Of a stretch of 64,000 bases of DNA, positions 7,998 to 15,536 are shown in pieces. This DNA comes from a virus. The notes beneath the pieces are model-generated. The model made no database searches. It saw only the letters and a program-made list of their open reading frames with translations, and had not been told where the DNA came from. How positions within the stretch are numbered: the stretch's first letter is position 1; every line of letters starts with the position of its first letter. The translations under genes were made by a program, and so were the position numbers. Where the stretch lies: positions 1 through 64,000 of IMG/VR virus record IMGVR_UViG_3300002460_000003, one strand, 5' to 3'.

Positions 7998-8274
7998 ATT
8001 CACCTCCTACGTAGCAAGCAGCAGCTTGTTCAACAATTTTCCTTCGTGTAGCTGAGATATCATCAATATCATTAAACCTGTCACCCCAGAAAAACTCAAG
8101 CTTTAGCTGATGAGCCAAACGAAATGTATCACCGTCATCATCAAAAGGGTTCCAGTTTGTTAGATCACCATCACCCCGCCCAATGAGTATTCCATCAGCA
8201 GCACAGTCCCATTCTTCACACATAACCAAGCCGGCCGCCTTAGCAGCCAATTTCAACAATTCCCGATCATTCAT
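7978..8274 (-). CDS. DUF2591-like phage protein, 98 aa
   Basis: Opens NDRELLKLAAKAAG and contains WNPFDDDGDTFRLAHQL. The pattern 'LLKLAAKAAG ... WNP..DDGDA.RLA..L' is common in small phage proteins of unknown role, usually found among early genes. No catalytic residue is evident. Confidence 0.6.
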   Translation of the reverse strand: MNDRELLKLAAKAAGLVMCEEWDCAADGILIGRGDGDLTNWNPFDDDGDTFRLAHQLKLEFFWGDRFNDIDDISATRRKIVEQAAACYVGGEYGLTTK

Positions 8275-8275
8275 C

Positions 8276-8506
8276 TTATTCTCCTTGATAACTAATGTAT
8301 GTCAACTGATACACTTTCTCACCTGTATTCTGTAGAATCCCTGATGCCCAACTTCCACTATCAATCTTAAATGTATCAATGTAGCCTGTCAAGTCATTAA
8401 TCGAACGGAAGATACGTGTCTTTTGTTGTGGGGATTCGTGTGTGCCTTCTAAAGATTCCTTTGGTAAGGGTTCGTCTTGTTCAGGTGCTTCTGTGATGTT
8501 AGTCAA
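8276..8506 (-). CDS. Hypothetical protein, 76 aa
   Basis: N-terminal third is acidic and Pro-rich, likely disordered; the remainder is a short alpha/beta unit (FRSINDLTGYIDTFKI). Overlaps the upstream HD-hydrolase gene by eight bases. Function unknown. Confidence 0.5.
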   Translation of the reverse strand: MTNITEAPEQDEPLPKESLEGTHESPQQKTRIFRSINDLTGYIDTFKIDSGSWASGILQNTGEKVYQLTYISYQGE

Positions 8507-9020
8507 TTCCCAATTCCTCTTTAGCTTTCTCTACTAGTTCTTTTGCTTGAGCATACAACGTAGGATCACCCTCTGTCAAGACCTCAAGCAGAAGTTCTTT
8601 CTCTTTGACATACACCATGGCAAACTCCTTATCATGTTCAACGATTGACTTGGTGTTGCTGATAAGGTCAGCTAGTTTGATAGTCTTAGCTTGTGGGTCA
8701 GCAACAGAAATCCAAACACGATCAATCTCTTTACGATAAGCTCGATTGCCGTCTTCTGGCTTTGACCTGTCAGATAACCAATTGACTAGAAGTGCAACCT
8801 CCTCACCAAATGCCAATTCAATTTCATCGTAGGTGACTCCACAATCTTCAATTACATCATGTAGTAGTGCAGCAGCTAGCATTTCATCTGTACCACCCAC
8901 AGACTTAACAATCTGCATCACTTCAATTGGATGGAAGATATAATCTTCGCCTGTATATTTGCGTTTCTGTCCTTTATGCAGCTCTCGTGCAGAGATTGTT
9001 GCTCGTGTTACCATATCCAT
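8499..9020 (-). CDS. HD-domain phosphohydrolase, SpoT/MESH1-like
   Basis: 173 residues with the metal-dependent HD signature of (p)ppGpp hydrolases: HKGQKRKYTGEDYIFHP (His30), ALLHDVIED (His54-Asp55, Glu58-Asp59) and KLADLISNTKS (Asp118). It is about the size of a stand-alone MESH1-type enzyme and lacks synthetase and regulatory domains. The family removes the 3'-pyrophosphate of ppGpp, so the protein may relieve a stringent response during infection. That substrate is inferred; a nucleotidase role is possible. Confidence 0.75.
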   Translation of the reverse strand: MDMVTRATISARELHKGQKRKYTGEDYIFHPIEVMQIVKSVGGTDEMLAAALLHDVIEDCGVTYDEIELAFGEEVALLVNWLSDRSKPEDGNRAYRKEIDRVWISVADPQAKTIKLADLISNTKSIVEHDKEFAMVYVKEKELLLEVLTEGDPTLYAQAKELVEKAKEELGID

Positions 9021-9060
9021 AATATACCTCCCCAGTTAATTTCAGTAAACTCATAATAAA

Positions 9061-9097
9061 ACAAAGCTCCCGCAGAATCAACTACAGGAGCTATATA
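9061..9097 (-). terminator. Rho-independent terminator (leftward)
   Basis: Minus strand reads AGCTCC, an imperfect stem, then GGGAGCT and TTGTTTTATT. It lies between the 61-aa gene and the HD-hydrolase gene and would split the leftward operon. Confidence 0.7.
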
Positions 9098-9105
9098 AAT
9101 TTCTA

Positions 9106-9291
9106 TCAATCTTCGTCTGCCCATAGATCATGTAAATAACTCATCACCATAGAACACACCTCCTCATCATTAAACCCTTGACCAATGAGGAATTCTTGGT
9201 AACGTCCTAAATGAGAATGAGTATTTAGAGTATATTCAGTGTTCCAGCACCACTCTCCTGATTCAAAGACGTATATAAAACTTCTATTCAT
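9106..9291 (-). CDS. Hypothetical protein, 61 aa
   Basis: Soluble and acidic, with aromatic N-terminus (SFIYVFESGEWCWNTEY). ATG overlaps the stop of the frameshifted endonuclease-like gene upstream and a terminator follows. Function unknown. Confidence 0.5.
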   Translation of the reverse strand: MNRSFIYVFESGEWCWNTEYTLNTHSHLGRYQEFLIGQGFNDEEVCSMVMSYLHDLWADED

Positions 9292-9915
9292 AATCCACCC
9301 TTTTGGTAGTTTTCATAACGAGAAATTAAAGCACTGGATACTCTTTCATCTACTTGTATAGCCGCCAATTGGTATGCAAACTCTAATTTACGACTTAACC
9401 ATGCCTCATGAGCCTGAGCCTCGGTACTAAAATACCCAAGATTCTCCCGCTTCTTAGTGAAAGGGTTACTACAGTTAGCCATAAATTTGGAGTAAGCCTT
9501 ATACCAAGAAACACCAATCAGATAATCACCCCTATCGAAATCGCGTTCAATCAGGAAATTATTAACCTGTCTACTAATGAAAACACAAGTTTCTGGGCTA
9601 TAAAGCTTATTACCCCTAACAAGTAAATCTTTATCTAATTGCTTCCCTTCCCAGTCTTGTTGTTCCATCCAAGCTTTGAAGCTACTAAAAGTAAGCCACT
9701 CTTCACATACTGTACAGTCTTTATAAGTAGGAGCTTTGTCTTTAAATTTGAGACTATACCCTCTCTCAAGCATACCTACCCATCTTGTATAGAATGGGCA
9801 TCTCCAAGTGGTTATTTTTTTTCCGTTTCCCCTCAATTGAACCAATTTCCCTATGAATTTGTACAACATATTCTGCATCAAGTATACCAACAGCATATAC
9901 CAATTTCCTGTTCAT
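9288..9915 (-). CDS. AP2/HNH-type mobile-endonuclease-like gene with a frameshift at an A8 tract
   Basis: Two frames together give one protein. Frame 1 starts at ATG 9915 (GAGGTG six bases upstream) and reads MNRKLVYAVGILDAEYVVQ to GKRKK. After an eight-A run (minus strand, 9815-9822) the other frame continues TTWRCPFYTRWVGML, CTVCEEWLTF, LDKDLLVRGN, SPETCVF to the stop. Removing one A restores a full-length protein whose order matches the module in the gene at 538-1680. Either the gene is broken or polymerase slippage on A8 yields some full-length product. The C-terminal part alone could start at 9896, but that loses the conserved N-terminus. Confidence 0.65.
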
Positions 9916-9917
9916 GA

Positions 9918-10244
9918 TTACACCTCAATATTGTTTCTTTTCAAGGCTGACTCAATGGCTTCTGAGAAACCACACCCGCCGTTGTAGTATTTAACTTCAA
10001 AACTGATAACTCCATTTGGTTCCACTTGTGCATTGAGGATGTCATCATAAGCATCTTTGCCCTCCCTCACAACGGAATAGATATTCCCACCAATTACAAT
10101 GAAGTCATCTGCTTCATCTCGTAGTGCTTCCTCTGCTGAATAATCTTCATCATATTCTACGTCTGGATATGATTCTGCAAGAATTTCTTCAGCAGACTTC
10201 TCTACCTTAACTAGTTTACCAACCCAATGTTCATAATCACTCAT
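9918..10244 (-). CDS. Hypothetical protein, 108 aa
   Basis: Start set at MSDYEHWVGKLVKV, five bases after GGAGG. Acidic middle (DVEYDEDYSAEEALRDEADD), beta-rich C-terminus. Overlaps the upstream gene by eight bases. Function unknown. Confidence 0.55.
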   Translation of the reverse strand: MSDYEHWVGKLVKVEKSAEEILAESYPDVEYDEDYSAEEALRDEADDFIVIGGNIYSVVREGKDAYDDILNAQVEPNGVISFEVKYYNGGCGFSEAIESALKRNNIEV

Positions 10245-10641
10245 CACTTCCTCCCAGAAATAGTTGTTCATATTGTGGATCAACAAAAGATACATTGTGA
10301 TCTTGACATATCACCCTCTTCGTTTTCTTTTGGTACATTAGCTTTACTCGGTGGATAATCTTACTGGCTTGTGCTACTCGCATCTTGTAAGCATCTACTG
10401 TGAATGGTGGACGGAAATATTTCCCATGCCAATCTAATAGTTGTCCGTTGTGAAGGCGACACATAGTTCTAATAGAAATATTACTGATATGCTTATTCTC
10501 TTTGTGTCTAGAGTAGTATCCGTGTCCACTGCCATTCCAGTGCATACGGTCATAACCAAGTGCTTTAGCGAATGCATCTAGACTCTTCAGTTGCAATTTC
10601 TTGGTGTCGGTTGGTTCGAAACTCAATGTTTCTTCAGTCAT
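10237..10641 (-). CDS. Hypothetical basic protein, 134 aa
   Basis: Start set at MTEETLSFEPTD, after AAGGAG. The remainder is basic with many His/Tyr/Arg (HWNGSGHGYYSRHKENKH, KKTKRVICQDHN), suggesting nucleic-acid binding. No recognised fold. Confidence 0.55.
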   Translation of the reverse strand: MTEETLSFEPTDTKKLQLKSLDAFAKALGYDRMHWNGSGHGYYSRHKENKHISNISIRTMCRLHNGQLLDWHGKYFRPPFTVDAYKMRVAQASKIIHRVKLMYQKKTKRVICQDHNVSFVDPQYEQLFLGGSDE

Positions 10642-10651
10642 TTTACTCTCC

Positions 10652-10966
10652 TTAATAATTATGGTGTGGGCAGTTCTCATTAACCCACCTAGCCGTCTCT
10701 ATACCTACAAGATCCAAATTATCAAACCGAGGACAGCAACAGCCGGCTAGATCATTCTGGTATCTATGAAACTTCCTATCAAGGGGAAACTTAAACAAGT
10801 ATTGCAACACATATTCAAACCCCGTCACTATATCAGAAACATCCTCTTCATTAGCGTACATTGTAGGTCTGGCGAGGAATGCTTTCAAATGCTTTTGAAT
10901 TTCTTCAATTGCAACGACTTCACGTTCTGTTAATTTCTGTTGTTCTGCAAGCTTTCTATTGATCAT
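10652..10966 (-). CDS. Hypothetical protein, 104 aa
   Basis: Helical N-terminus (MINRKLAEQQKLTEREVVAIEEI), then FLARPTMYANEEDVSDIVTGF; 'RP.MY' followed by a helix recurs in small phage and plasmid proteins. Contains CCCPRF. Overlaps the upstream gene. Function unknown. Confidence 0.55.
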   Translation of the reverse strand: MINRKLAEQQKLTEREVVAIEEIQKHLKAFLARPTMYANEEDVSDIVTGFEYVLQYLFKFPLDRKFHRYQNDLAGCCCPRFDNLDLVGIETARWVNENCPHHNY

Positions 10967-11174
10967 TAGTCAACACCTTCAAAATAAGTTCTTTCTCTTT
11001 CAATATGAAATGAACCAACTCTTCTGGATCATCGAACACAACTTGTCCATATCGATAGTGGTCACCATGGATTTTATCAGTTAGATCCTTAGTGACCTCA
11101 TACTGGACAACCTTCCAGTCATATTCACTGATACACTCCCCATCATCACTCACGTACATTGTTTGCTGTTTCAT
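10956..11174 (-). CDS. Hypothetical protein, 72 aa
   Basis: Start set at MKQQTMYVSDDG after AAAGGAG. Alpha/beta with an acidic surface; the C-terminal helix includes LKEKELILKVLTNDQ. Sits directly downstream of the DNA ligase gene. Function unknown. Confidence 0.55.
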   Translation of the reverse strand: MKQQTMYVSDDGECISEYDWKVVQYEVTKDLTDKIHGDHYRYGQVVFDDPEELVHFILKEKELILKVLTNDQ

Positions 11175-11188
11175 GTTTTCTCCTTTAC

Positions 11189-12076
11189 TCACATGTCTTC
11201 AATCATACGCTCCCCAAGAAACACAGGGAAGCGTGGTTTATCTTTTGCTCCTGCTTCAAAATGACTGTACTTCACAATCTTCCCGAACCAGTAAGCTTTG
11301 TTGTCCCAAATCTCTTGTCGCTGTTGATCATTAAAACCTGTGCCAATGTGGAAGTCAACACCTGTTTTAATGTCCCGTACATGCAGACTACCAAGAGTAT
11401 CCATAGCCACCATATTTTCCATCAGTGTTTGACGCTTTGTTTGCCCAAGTTCACCAACAGTGGCTTCATTACCATTGTGCATCTTCTCTTCAAAGCCAAT
11501 CACGACAGCCTCTGAGTCTGTGAACTGTTTTACTTTTAAGAGATAGCCTTCTTTGAGTGTGGATCGACCCTGCTTGTATGGACCATCAACTGAACGTAAG
11601 ATTACACCTTCAGCACCCATTGCAAGGAACTCATGTTCATGGTCAGCCACCTCTGTTGCACTACCAACAACATACATCTCTAGACGTACAACATTGTTTG
11701 CATAGTGTGGTTTGATGGACTGCCAACGATCCTCGTAACCTTCTGTTCCAATCTTATCAAACACATAGAAGTTAATCTCTTCTACATCAAAACCATCTGG
11801 AAGATTGTGGCTCATACAGACTCGTGTACTCTTGTTGAATACATCTGGTGCATTCTTGTTCCCGTATATGATTTCACCATCAAATCCGTTGTATTCAGTT
11901 TTGCCGAACTTTTCTTGGATTACTTTGGACGGGATAGGTTTCATACTCCGTGACATACATACACCATCGTGTACAGACATACGAATACCGTCTAATTTCT
12001 CAGACAGCAATACAGGGTATTTCACTTTTGTAAGGTCTTCACATGCTGTTGCGAGCATTGGTTTGAACGGTTTCAT
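11189..12076 (-). CDS. ATP-dependent DNA ligase
   Basis: 295 residues. The adenylation lysine is Lys27 in motif I (SEKLDGIR). Further nucleotidyltransferase motifs follow: FDGEI (motif III), EGVILR (motif IV) and LLKVKQF (motif V), then a small OB-type C-terminal region. Short for a ligase, in the size range of minimal phage enzymes. It seals nicks during replication and repair and would work with the exonuclease at the right end of the window. Confidence 0.9.
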   Translation of the reverse strand: MKPFKPMLATACEDLTKVKYPVLLSEKLDGIRMSVHDGVCMSRSMKPIPSKVIQEKFGKTEYNGFDGEIIYGNKNAPDVFNKSTRVCMSHNLPDGFDVEEINFYVFDKIGTEGYEDRWQSIKPHYANNVVRLEMYVVGSATEVADHEHEFLAMGAEGVILRSVDGPYKQGRSTLKEGYLLKVKQFTDSEAVVIGFEEKMHNGNEATVGELGQTKRQTLMENMVAMDTLGSLHVRDIKTGVDFHIGTGFNDQQRQEIWDNKAYWFGKIVKYSHFEAGAKDKPRFPVFLGERMIEDM

Positions 12077-12077
12077 T

Positions 12078-12488
12078 TTACTCTCCTATTTTAACTACTT
12101 CTACACCAGCTTGTTTAAGAACCTCCAAAGGACTTTCATCCCTGTATGACTCTGAGTATACTACACGACTGATGCCAGATGCAACAAGCATTTTACTGCA
12201 CTGAGCACAGGGGCTATGACTTATGTAGATAGTGGCTCCTTTTGCAGATACACCTTCTTTCAACATTTTGTAAAGTGCATTTTGTTCAGAATGAATGGTG
12301 ATACTTTCATCAGTGCTTCCATCATCTTTCTCACACACATTCTTAAAATTTGGAAGTGTACCATTGAATCCTACGAACAAGCCTCCGTTCTGTGTAAGGA
12401 TTGCACTACCTACTTGAAGGCGTTTGGCATAGGATTCTTTAGCTACTCGCTTTGCGATGTCCATATAAAGGTGGTCGTATTTGCTCAC
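12078..12488 (-). CDS. dCMP deaminase
   Basis: 136 residues with the zinc deaminase signature: His66-Ser-Glu68 (IHSEQNAL) and Cys94/Cys97 (SPCAQC). It converts dCMP to dUMP, feeding thymidylate synthesis by the ThyX encoded at 57.7 kb. N-terminus ADRVAKxS-like (IAKRVAKESYAKRLQVGS) is typical of phage and bacterial dCMP deaminases. Overlaps the upstream gene by four bases. Confidence 0.9.
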   Translation of the reverse strand: MSKYDHLYMDIAKRVAKESYAKRLQVGSAILTQNGGLFVGFNGTLPNFKNVCEKDDGSTDESITIHSEQNALYKMLKEGVSAKGATIYISHSPCAQCSKMLVASGISRVVYSESYRDESPLEVLKQAGVEVVKIGE

Positions 12489-12757
12489 TGAAAGTCGTCC
12501 CTTTCCACAACGTCTTTAAGGATCGTCATCAAACCTTCGAATGTATAACTACTACCAACCAACAGCTTCTTCATATCACATTGATTTACCCAGTCTGGTA
12601 GATTCATCCCCTTCTCATTCTGTAGAAGATATTGCCACCCTTGACCACCTGATGGAACAGTGTAATGTTTTGTCCTAACTACAACAAATACTTCATCTGG
12701 ATACTTAGGAACTAATACCATTTCTTTGTAGCTATAGAAAGCAAATTCATTAGTCAT
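12485..12757 (-). CDS. Hypothetical protein, 90 aa
   Basis: Beta-rich N-terminus (EMVLVPKYPDEVFVVVRTKHY), then GGQGWQYLLQNE and a C-terminal helix. Coupled to the dCMP deaminase gene at ATGA. Function unknown. Confidence 0.55.
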   Translation of the reverse strand: MTNEFAFYSYKEMVLVPKYPDEVFVVVRTKHYTVPSGGQGWQYLLQNEKGMNLPDWVNQCDMKKLLVGSSYTFEGLMTILKDVVERDDFQ

Positions 12758-12766
12758 ATTCCCTCC

Positions 12767-13216
12767 TCAATCCCACCATGAACGCATGTGTTTAGTTAGT
12801 ATTTTCATAAGTAACTGCCAATCCTGTTCTTCCTTAGCTTTAGTCACATCCCAATAACCTTTACTATTGTGTCGTGGGTGCTCACTATTCTTTGGAGTAT
12901 GCTTAATCTTAAATCCTTTCTCAGTCATATCCAGTTCAAGTTTATCTAGATTATACTGATCTGTACACTCAAGAATACGATCTAGCAGGAGGACACAAGT
13001 CTTTACTTTATCCGCTTGTTTGTCTCCACGTACATGATGTCCATTCCGTAGGGCAGGTTCAAGCTGTTTGAAATGCTCTCGCATGAAATACAAACTACCA
13101 GAGTAATCAAAGTTGTAAGTATGAGCTAATGCCTTCCGATATGTCCAGATGTTACTGATAAATCTCCAGATATCGTGTCGGAATAGTGTGTACAGTTGTC
13201 GCAGTTTGTAATTCAT
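12767..13216 (-). CDS. Hypothetical protein, 149 aa
   Basis: Helical and aromatic-rich: DIWRFISNIWTYRKALAHTYNFD near the start, a basic middle (HHVRGDKQADK) and a C-terminus ending HMRSWWD. No catalytic motif recognised. Located near nucleotide-metabolism genes, but a role there is not supported by sequence. Confidence 0.6.
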   Translation of the reverse strand: MNYKLRQLYTLFRHDIWRFISNIWTYRKALAHTYNFDYSGSLYFMREHFKQLEPALRNGHHVRGDKQADKVKTCVLLLDRILECTDQYNLDKLELDMTEKGFKIKHTPKNSEHPRHNSKGYWDVTKAKEEQDWQLLMKILTKHMRSWWD

Positions 13217-13228
13217 ACTTCCTCCTCC

Positions 13229-13402
13229 CTATTTCTTAAACAATCCAGTGATAAGTGCCCTAAGAGCTTCTGTAGACAAGTGATTTTGAATCATACTATT
13301 AGCATTCAATAGAATCTCACATTGTACAGCAGGATCATCTACCATATCTTTAATGAAGTCAAGAGTTTTATAAGTCATCTCTGCTTTTTCTTTGTCTGTC
13401 AT
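13229..13402 (-). CDS. Hypothetical helical protein, 57 aa
   Basis: Frame from ATG (immediately after the upstream TAG, with GAGGAAG before it) to TAG. All-helical, starts MTDKEKAEMTYKTLDFIKDM. Function unknown. Confidence 0.5.
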   Translation of the reverse strand: MTDKEKAEMTYKTLDFIKDMVDDPAVQCEILLNANSMIQNHLSTEALRALITGLFKK

Positions 13403-13636
13403 CTAAGCTTCCTCTGTGTAGTCATCAACCACTTCTGCTTTATACCAAGCATCAGGCACAAACTCACATGTGTACCCATCGAACAATGCCTTGTGTCGTG
13501 CAACGTATTCGGAAAGCTCTGCAAGATCGTCAACTGGGAACATCGTTTCACTAAAAGCTTTAAAGAAGTCTGCATCGAACTTACTCTCATCAAACTCTAC
13601 TTCAACAACTTGAACCACATTAAGTGTAAATTTCAT
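13403..13636 (-). CDS. Hypothetical acidic protein, 77 aa
   Basis: Short beta strand (MKFTLNVVQVVEVEF), then an acidic helical region. Its stop abuts the next start. No known family. Confidence 0.55.
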   Translation of the reverse strand: MKFTLNVVQVVEVEFDESKFDADFFKAFSETMFPVDDLAELSEYVARHKALFDGYTCEFVPDAWYKAEVVDDYTEEA

Positions 13637-13656
13637 ATTATATCTCCTAGTTTATA

Positions 13657-13947
13657 TTATTTCGGTTGGCGACTCGACGGCCTAGCTCTAGTTGCGGTGG
13701 CTACCACGCTCATACCACCACTCTCTAACTTTGATTTAATTTTCTGTGTACGTGTAGCAATCACAATGTATTTACCCTTAACTCCACTATACTCGTCTGC
13801 AACCTCTTGTGCAACACTTCGTTTCGATGTGTGGATGTAATGTCTATTACCTACAGCATCCTTAAAGTAAAATGTGGAAATGTCTTGAAAGTCATATTGA
13901 GTGTATTCATCATATTCTACCACTGTCACTTCTACTTCTTTAGACAA
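13657..13947 (-). CDS. Hypothetical protein, 96 aa, TTG start
   Basis: GAGGAG sits seven bases before a TTG (residues LSKEVEVTVVEYDEY), preferred over an upstream GTG that has no ribosome site. Beta-rich body with a basic, likely disordered tail (TRARPSSRQPK). Function unknown. Confidence 0.5.
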   Translation of the reverse strand: MSKEVEVTVVEYDEYTQYDFQDISTFYFKDAVGNRHYIHTSKRSVAQEVADEYSGVKGKYIVIATRTQKIKSKLESGGMSVVATATRARPSSRQPK

Positions 13948-14122
13948 TCTGATTCTCCTCACTCTCAGTCCTCAAGCAATGTGCCAAGTCACTTCCCAAT
14001 TCAGCCTCAAGCCAACTCTCCTGATGATTTAGATATTCTTGTAGTTCGTCGTATACACTCCATTCGTTATACTCGGCAGCGTCGCTGTACATTTCATCAT
14101 TATTCAAATTAATATTCTCCAT
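13940..14122 (-). CDS. Hypothetical acidic protein, 60 aa
   Basis: Very acidic and Asn/Glu-rich; ATG overlaps the upstream stop in TAATG. Its charge resembles DNA-mimic or adaptor proteins, but nothing specific is seen. Confidence 0.5.
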   Translation of the reverse strand: MENINLNNDEMYSDAAEYNEWSVYDELQEYLNHQESWLEAELGSDLAHCLRTESEENQIV

Positions 14123-14301
14123 TAATGCTCTACTTTATACGATTTAATTTTACCACAAACTTCACATTGCATTGTATGGGTCGTAGAAATACTTTTAGGC
14201 ATCCTGTTATTCTCAAAACTAAATGTATTTGTTTTTCTGGACTCAATAACTTTCCACTTATGTGCATGGCCGATAAAAAGTTTATATAGTAGCTCTAGCA
14301 T
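14122..14301 (-). CDS. Hypothetical protein with one Cys pair, 59 aa
   Basis: Begins MLELLYKLFIGHAHKWKVIE and ends with QCEVCGKIKSYK. His-Lys-Trp near the start plus CEVC gives a half zinc-ribbon pattern. A GGAGG lies upstream. Function unknown. Confidence 0.5.
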   Translation of the reverse strand: MLELLYKLFIGHAHKWKVIESRKTNTFSFENNRMPKSISTTHTMQCEVCGKIKSYKVEH

Positions 14302-14313
14302 GAGACAGCCTCC

Positions 14314-14457
14314 TTAAAAGAAATCCAACACTGGTTCAAGTTTCCAAGCTTCACCTTCTATGTCCAAGCAATGCTCTGTGAGACAAGCCGTATCTTCCTG
14401 TACATCGTCCACTGAGTATACATCAAATTGTGATAGGTAGTCTAGATATTCTGACAT
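14314..14457 (-). CDS. Hypothetical acidic protein, 47 aa
   Basis: Frame with a strong AGGAGG seven bases before ATG. Acidic, no membrane segment. First gene after the terminator at 14482-14530 in the leftward direction. Confidence 0.5.
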   Translation of the reverse strand: MSEYLDYLSQFDVYSVDDVQEDTACLTEHCLDIEGEAWKLEPVLDFF

Positions 14458-14481
14458 TTTTATTCCTCCTAAATCTGAAGC

Positions 14482-14530
14482 AAAAAGAATCCCACCAAGC
14501 AGCCTATTTACTAAGCGTCCTAGTGGGATT
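14482..14530 (-). terminator. Rho-independent terminator (leftward)
   Basis: AATCCCAC and GTGGGATT form an eight-base stem around a long partly paired loop, followed on the minus strand by CTTTTTG. It lies just downstream of the 80-aa gene that follows the protease. Confidence 0.7.
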
Positions 14531-14534
14531 AATA

Positions 14535-14777
14535 TTAGCCCTCTTCCGAAGGCTTGTCAACAATTTTATTCAATATCTTAAAGGTCAAATGCCGCACTGA
14601 GCGATCATCGGCAGATGAATTTAGGATAGGCTCTGGCTCAAATACTCCATCATCCACACCAAGCAACTTCTTCATTTCTGTGTATACAAAGGCAGCACCC
14701 CTCTGAGTATATGGAATTTTATCATTACTCTCAAGCACTTTATAGTATGCTTCTGAGATAGTATCTGCTGTGATCAT
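14535..14777 (-). CDS. Hypothetical protein, 80 aa
   Basis: Starts MITADTISEAYYKVLESND, overlapping the stop of the ClpP-like gene by four bases. Helical, soluble. Could be a partner of the protease because the two are coupled, but no known adaptor motif is visible. Confidence 0.55.
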   Translation of the reverse strand: MITADTISEAYYKVLESNDKIPYTQRGAAFVYTEMKKLLGVDDGVFEPEPILNSSADDRSVRHLTFKILNKIVDKPSEEG

Positions 14778-15535
14778 TCTTTTTCCTCCTCTACTTTCTT
14801 TGGTAACTTCCTACGTGAAGGTGTAATCTTCTTTTCAGGAGCTGCTTTTACTACTGATGGAAATTTACTCTCCAATGCTTCTGCTACAGCTTCTTTGATG
14901 ATTTCCTCTAGTGTACGTGATTGAAGTTCTTCTGGTTCTGAGCAATCTTCACAGGACGGGTCGCCACAACCTTGTTCGTTGCGTGCTTCTGCATACACCT
15001 CAAGACGTTCCATGATTTCATCAGCATCAAAGAAGAGGTCTTCCCCTTTAACTACAGCACTGATTTCTTCTTCCGACAAGAATGCCTTGTATCGAGTACG
15101 TACCATCTTGTCTACTTGCTTACGCATGAACACTGCCTGAGAAAACACTTCAGATTCCTTCCCCCAGTTGCCGTAGCTGCATGTATGAATAAAGAACTCA
15201 GCAGCATCCGACACGCCCCATGTATGGCAAGCTAGGAAGATGAATGTAGCCATGCTTCCACAATCGCTTTCAATAAACCCGATTACATTAGCTTCAGACT
15301 CATTGATAGCATTGATAATCATATTGCCAGTGTGAACAGAACCACCACCTGAGTTTATGCGAATCACCACTTCATCTTGCTGTGTTGCACTCCGTAGAAT
15401 GTTACAAAGGTCTAGATAGTCTTCAGCAGCTCCAATTACACCAGTGAGGTAATATTCATAACGAACACCACGAAACTCAGTAGTGAATGTCTTGTTCTGT
15501 GAGAACATTGGAATCAATTTACTTTCTTCACTCAT
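14774..15535 (-). CDS. ClpP-like (S14) serine protease
   Basis: 253 residues. The ClpP fold is clear: RINSGGGSVHTG at about 59-70, the nucleophile Ser94 in CGSMATF, and His117 in FFIHTCS; the acid residue is not obvious. After about residue 185 there is a non-ClpP tail with a Cys cluster (CGDPSCEDCSE) and a Lys-rich end. The head region has its own XkdF-like protease candidate, so this enzyme, placed in the early operon beside PhoH, more likely acts on other proteins; prohead processing cannot be excluded. Confidence 0.85.
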   Translation of the reverse strand: MSEESKLIPMFSQNKTFTTEFRGVRYEYYLTGVIGAAEDYLDLCNILRSATQQDEVVIRINSGGGSVHTGNMIINAINESEANVIGFIESDCGSMATFIFLACHTWGVSDAAEFFIHTCSYGNWGKESEVFSQAVFMRKQVDKMVRTRYKAFLSEEEISAVVKGEDLFFDADEIMERLEVYAEARNEQGCGDPSCEDCSEPEELQSRTLEEIIKEAVAEALESKFPSVVKAAPEKKITPSRRKLPKKVEEEKE

Positions 15536-15536
15536 A

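Noticed and set aside
13322-13840. Long + strand open frame in the leftward operon
   Set aside because: It is antisense to several overlapping leftward genes with good ribosome sites and has the composition of a shadow frame.
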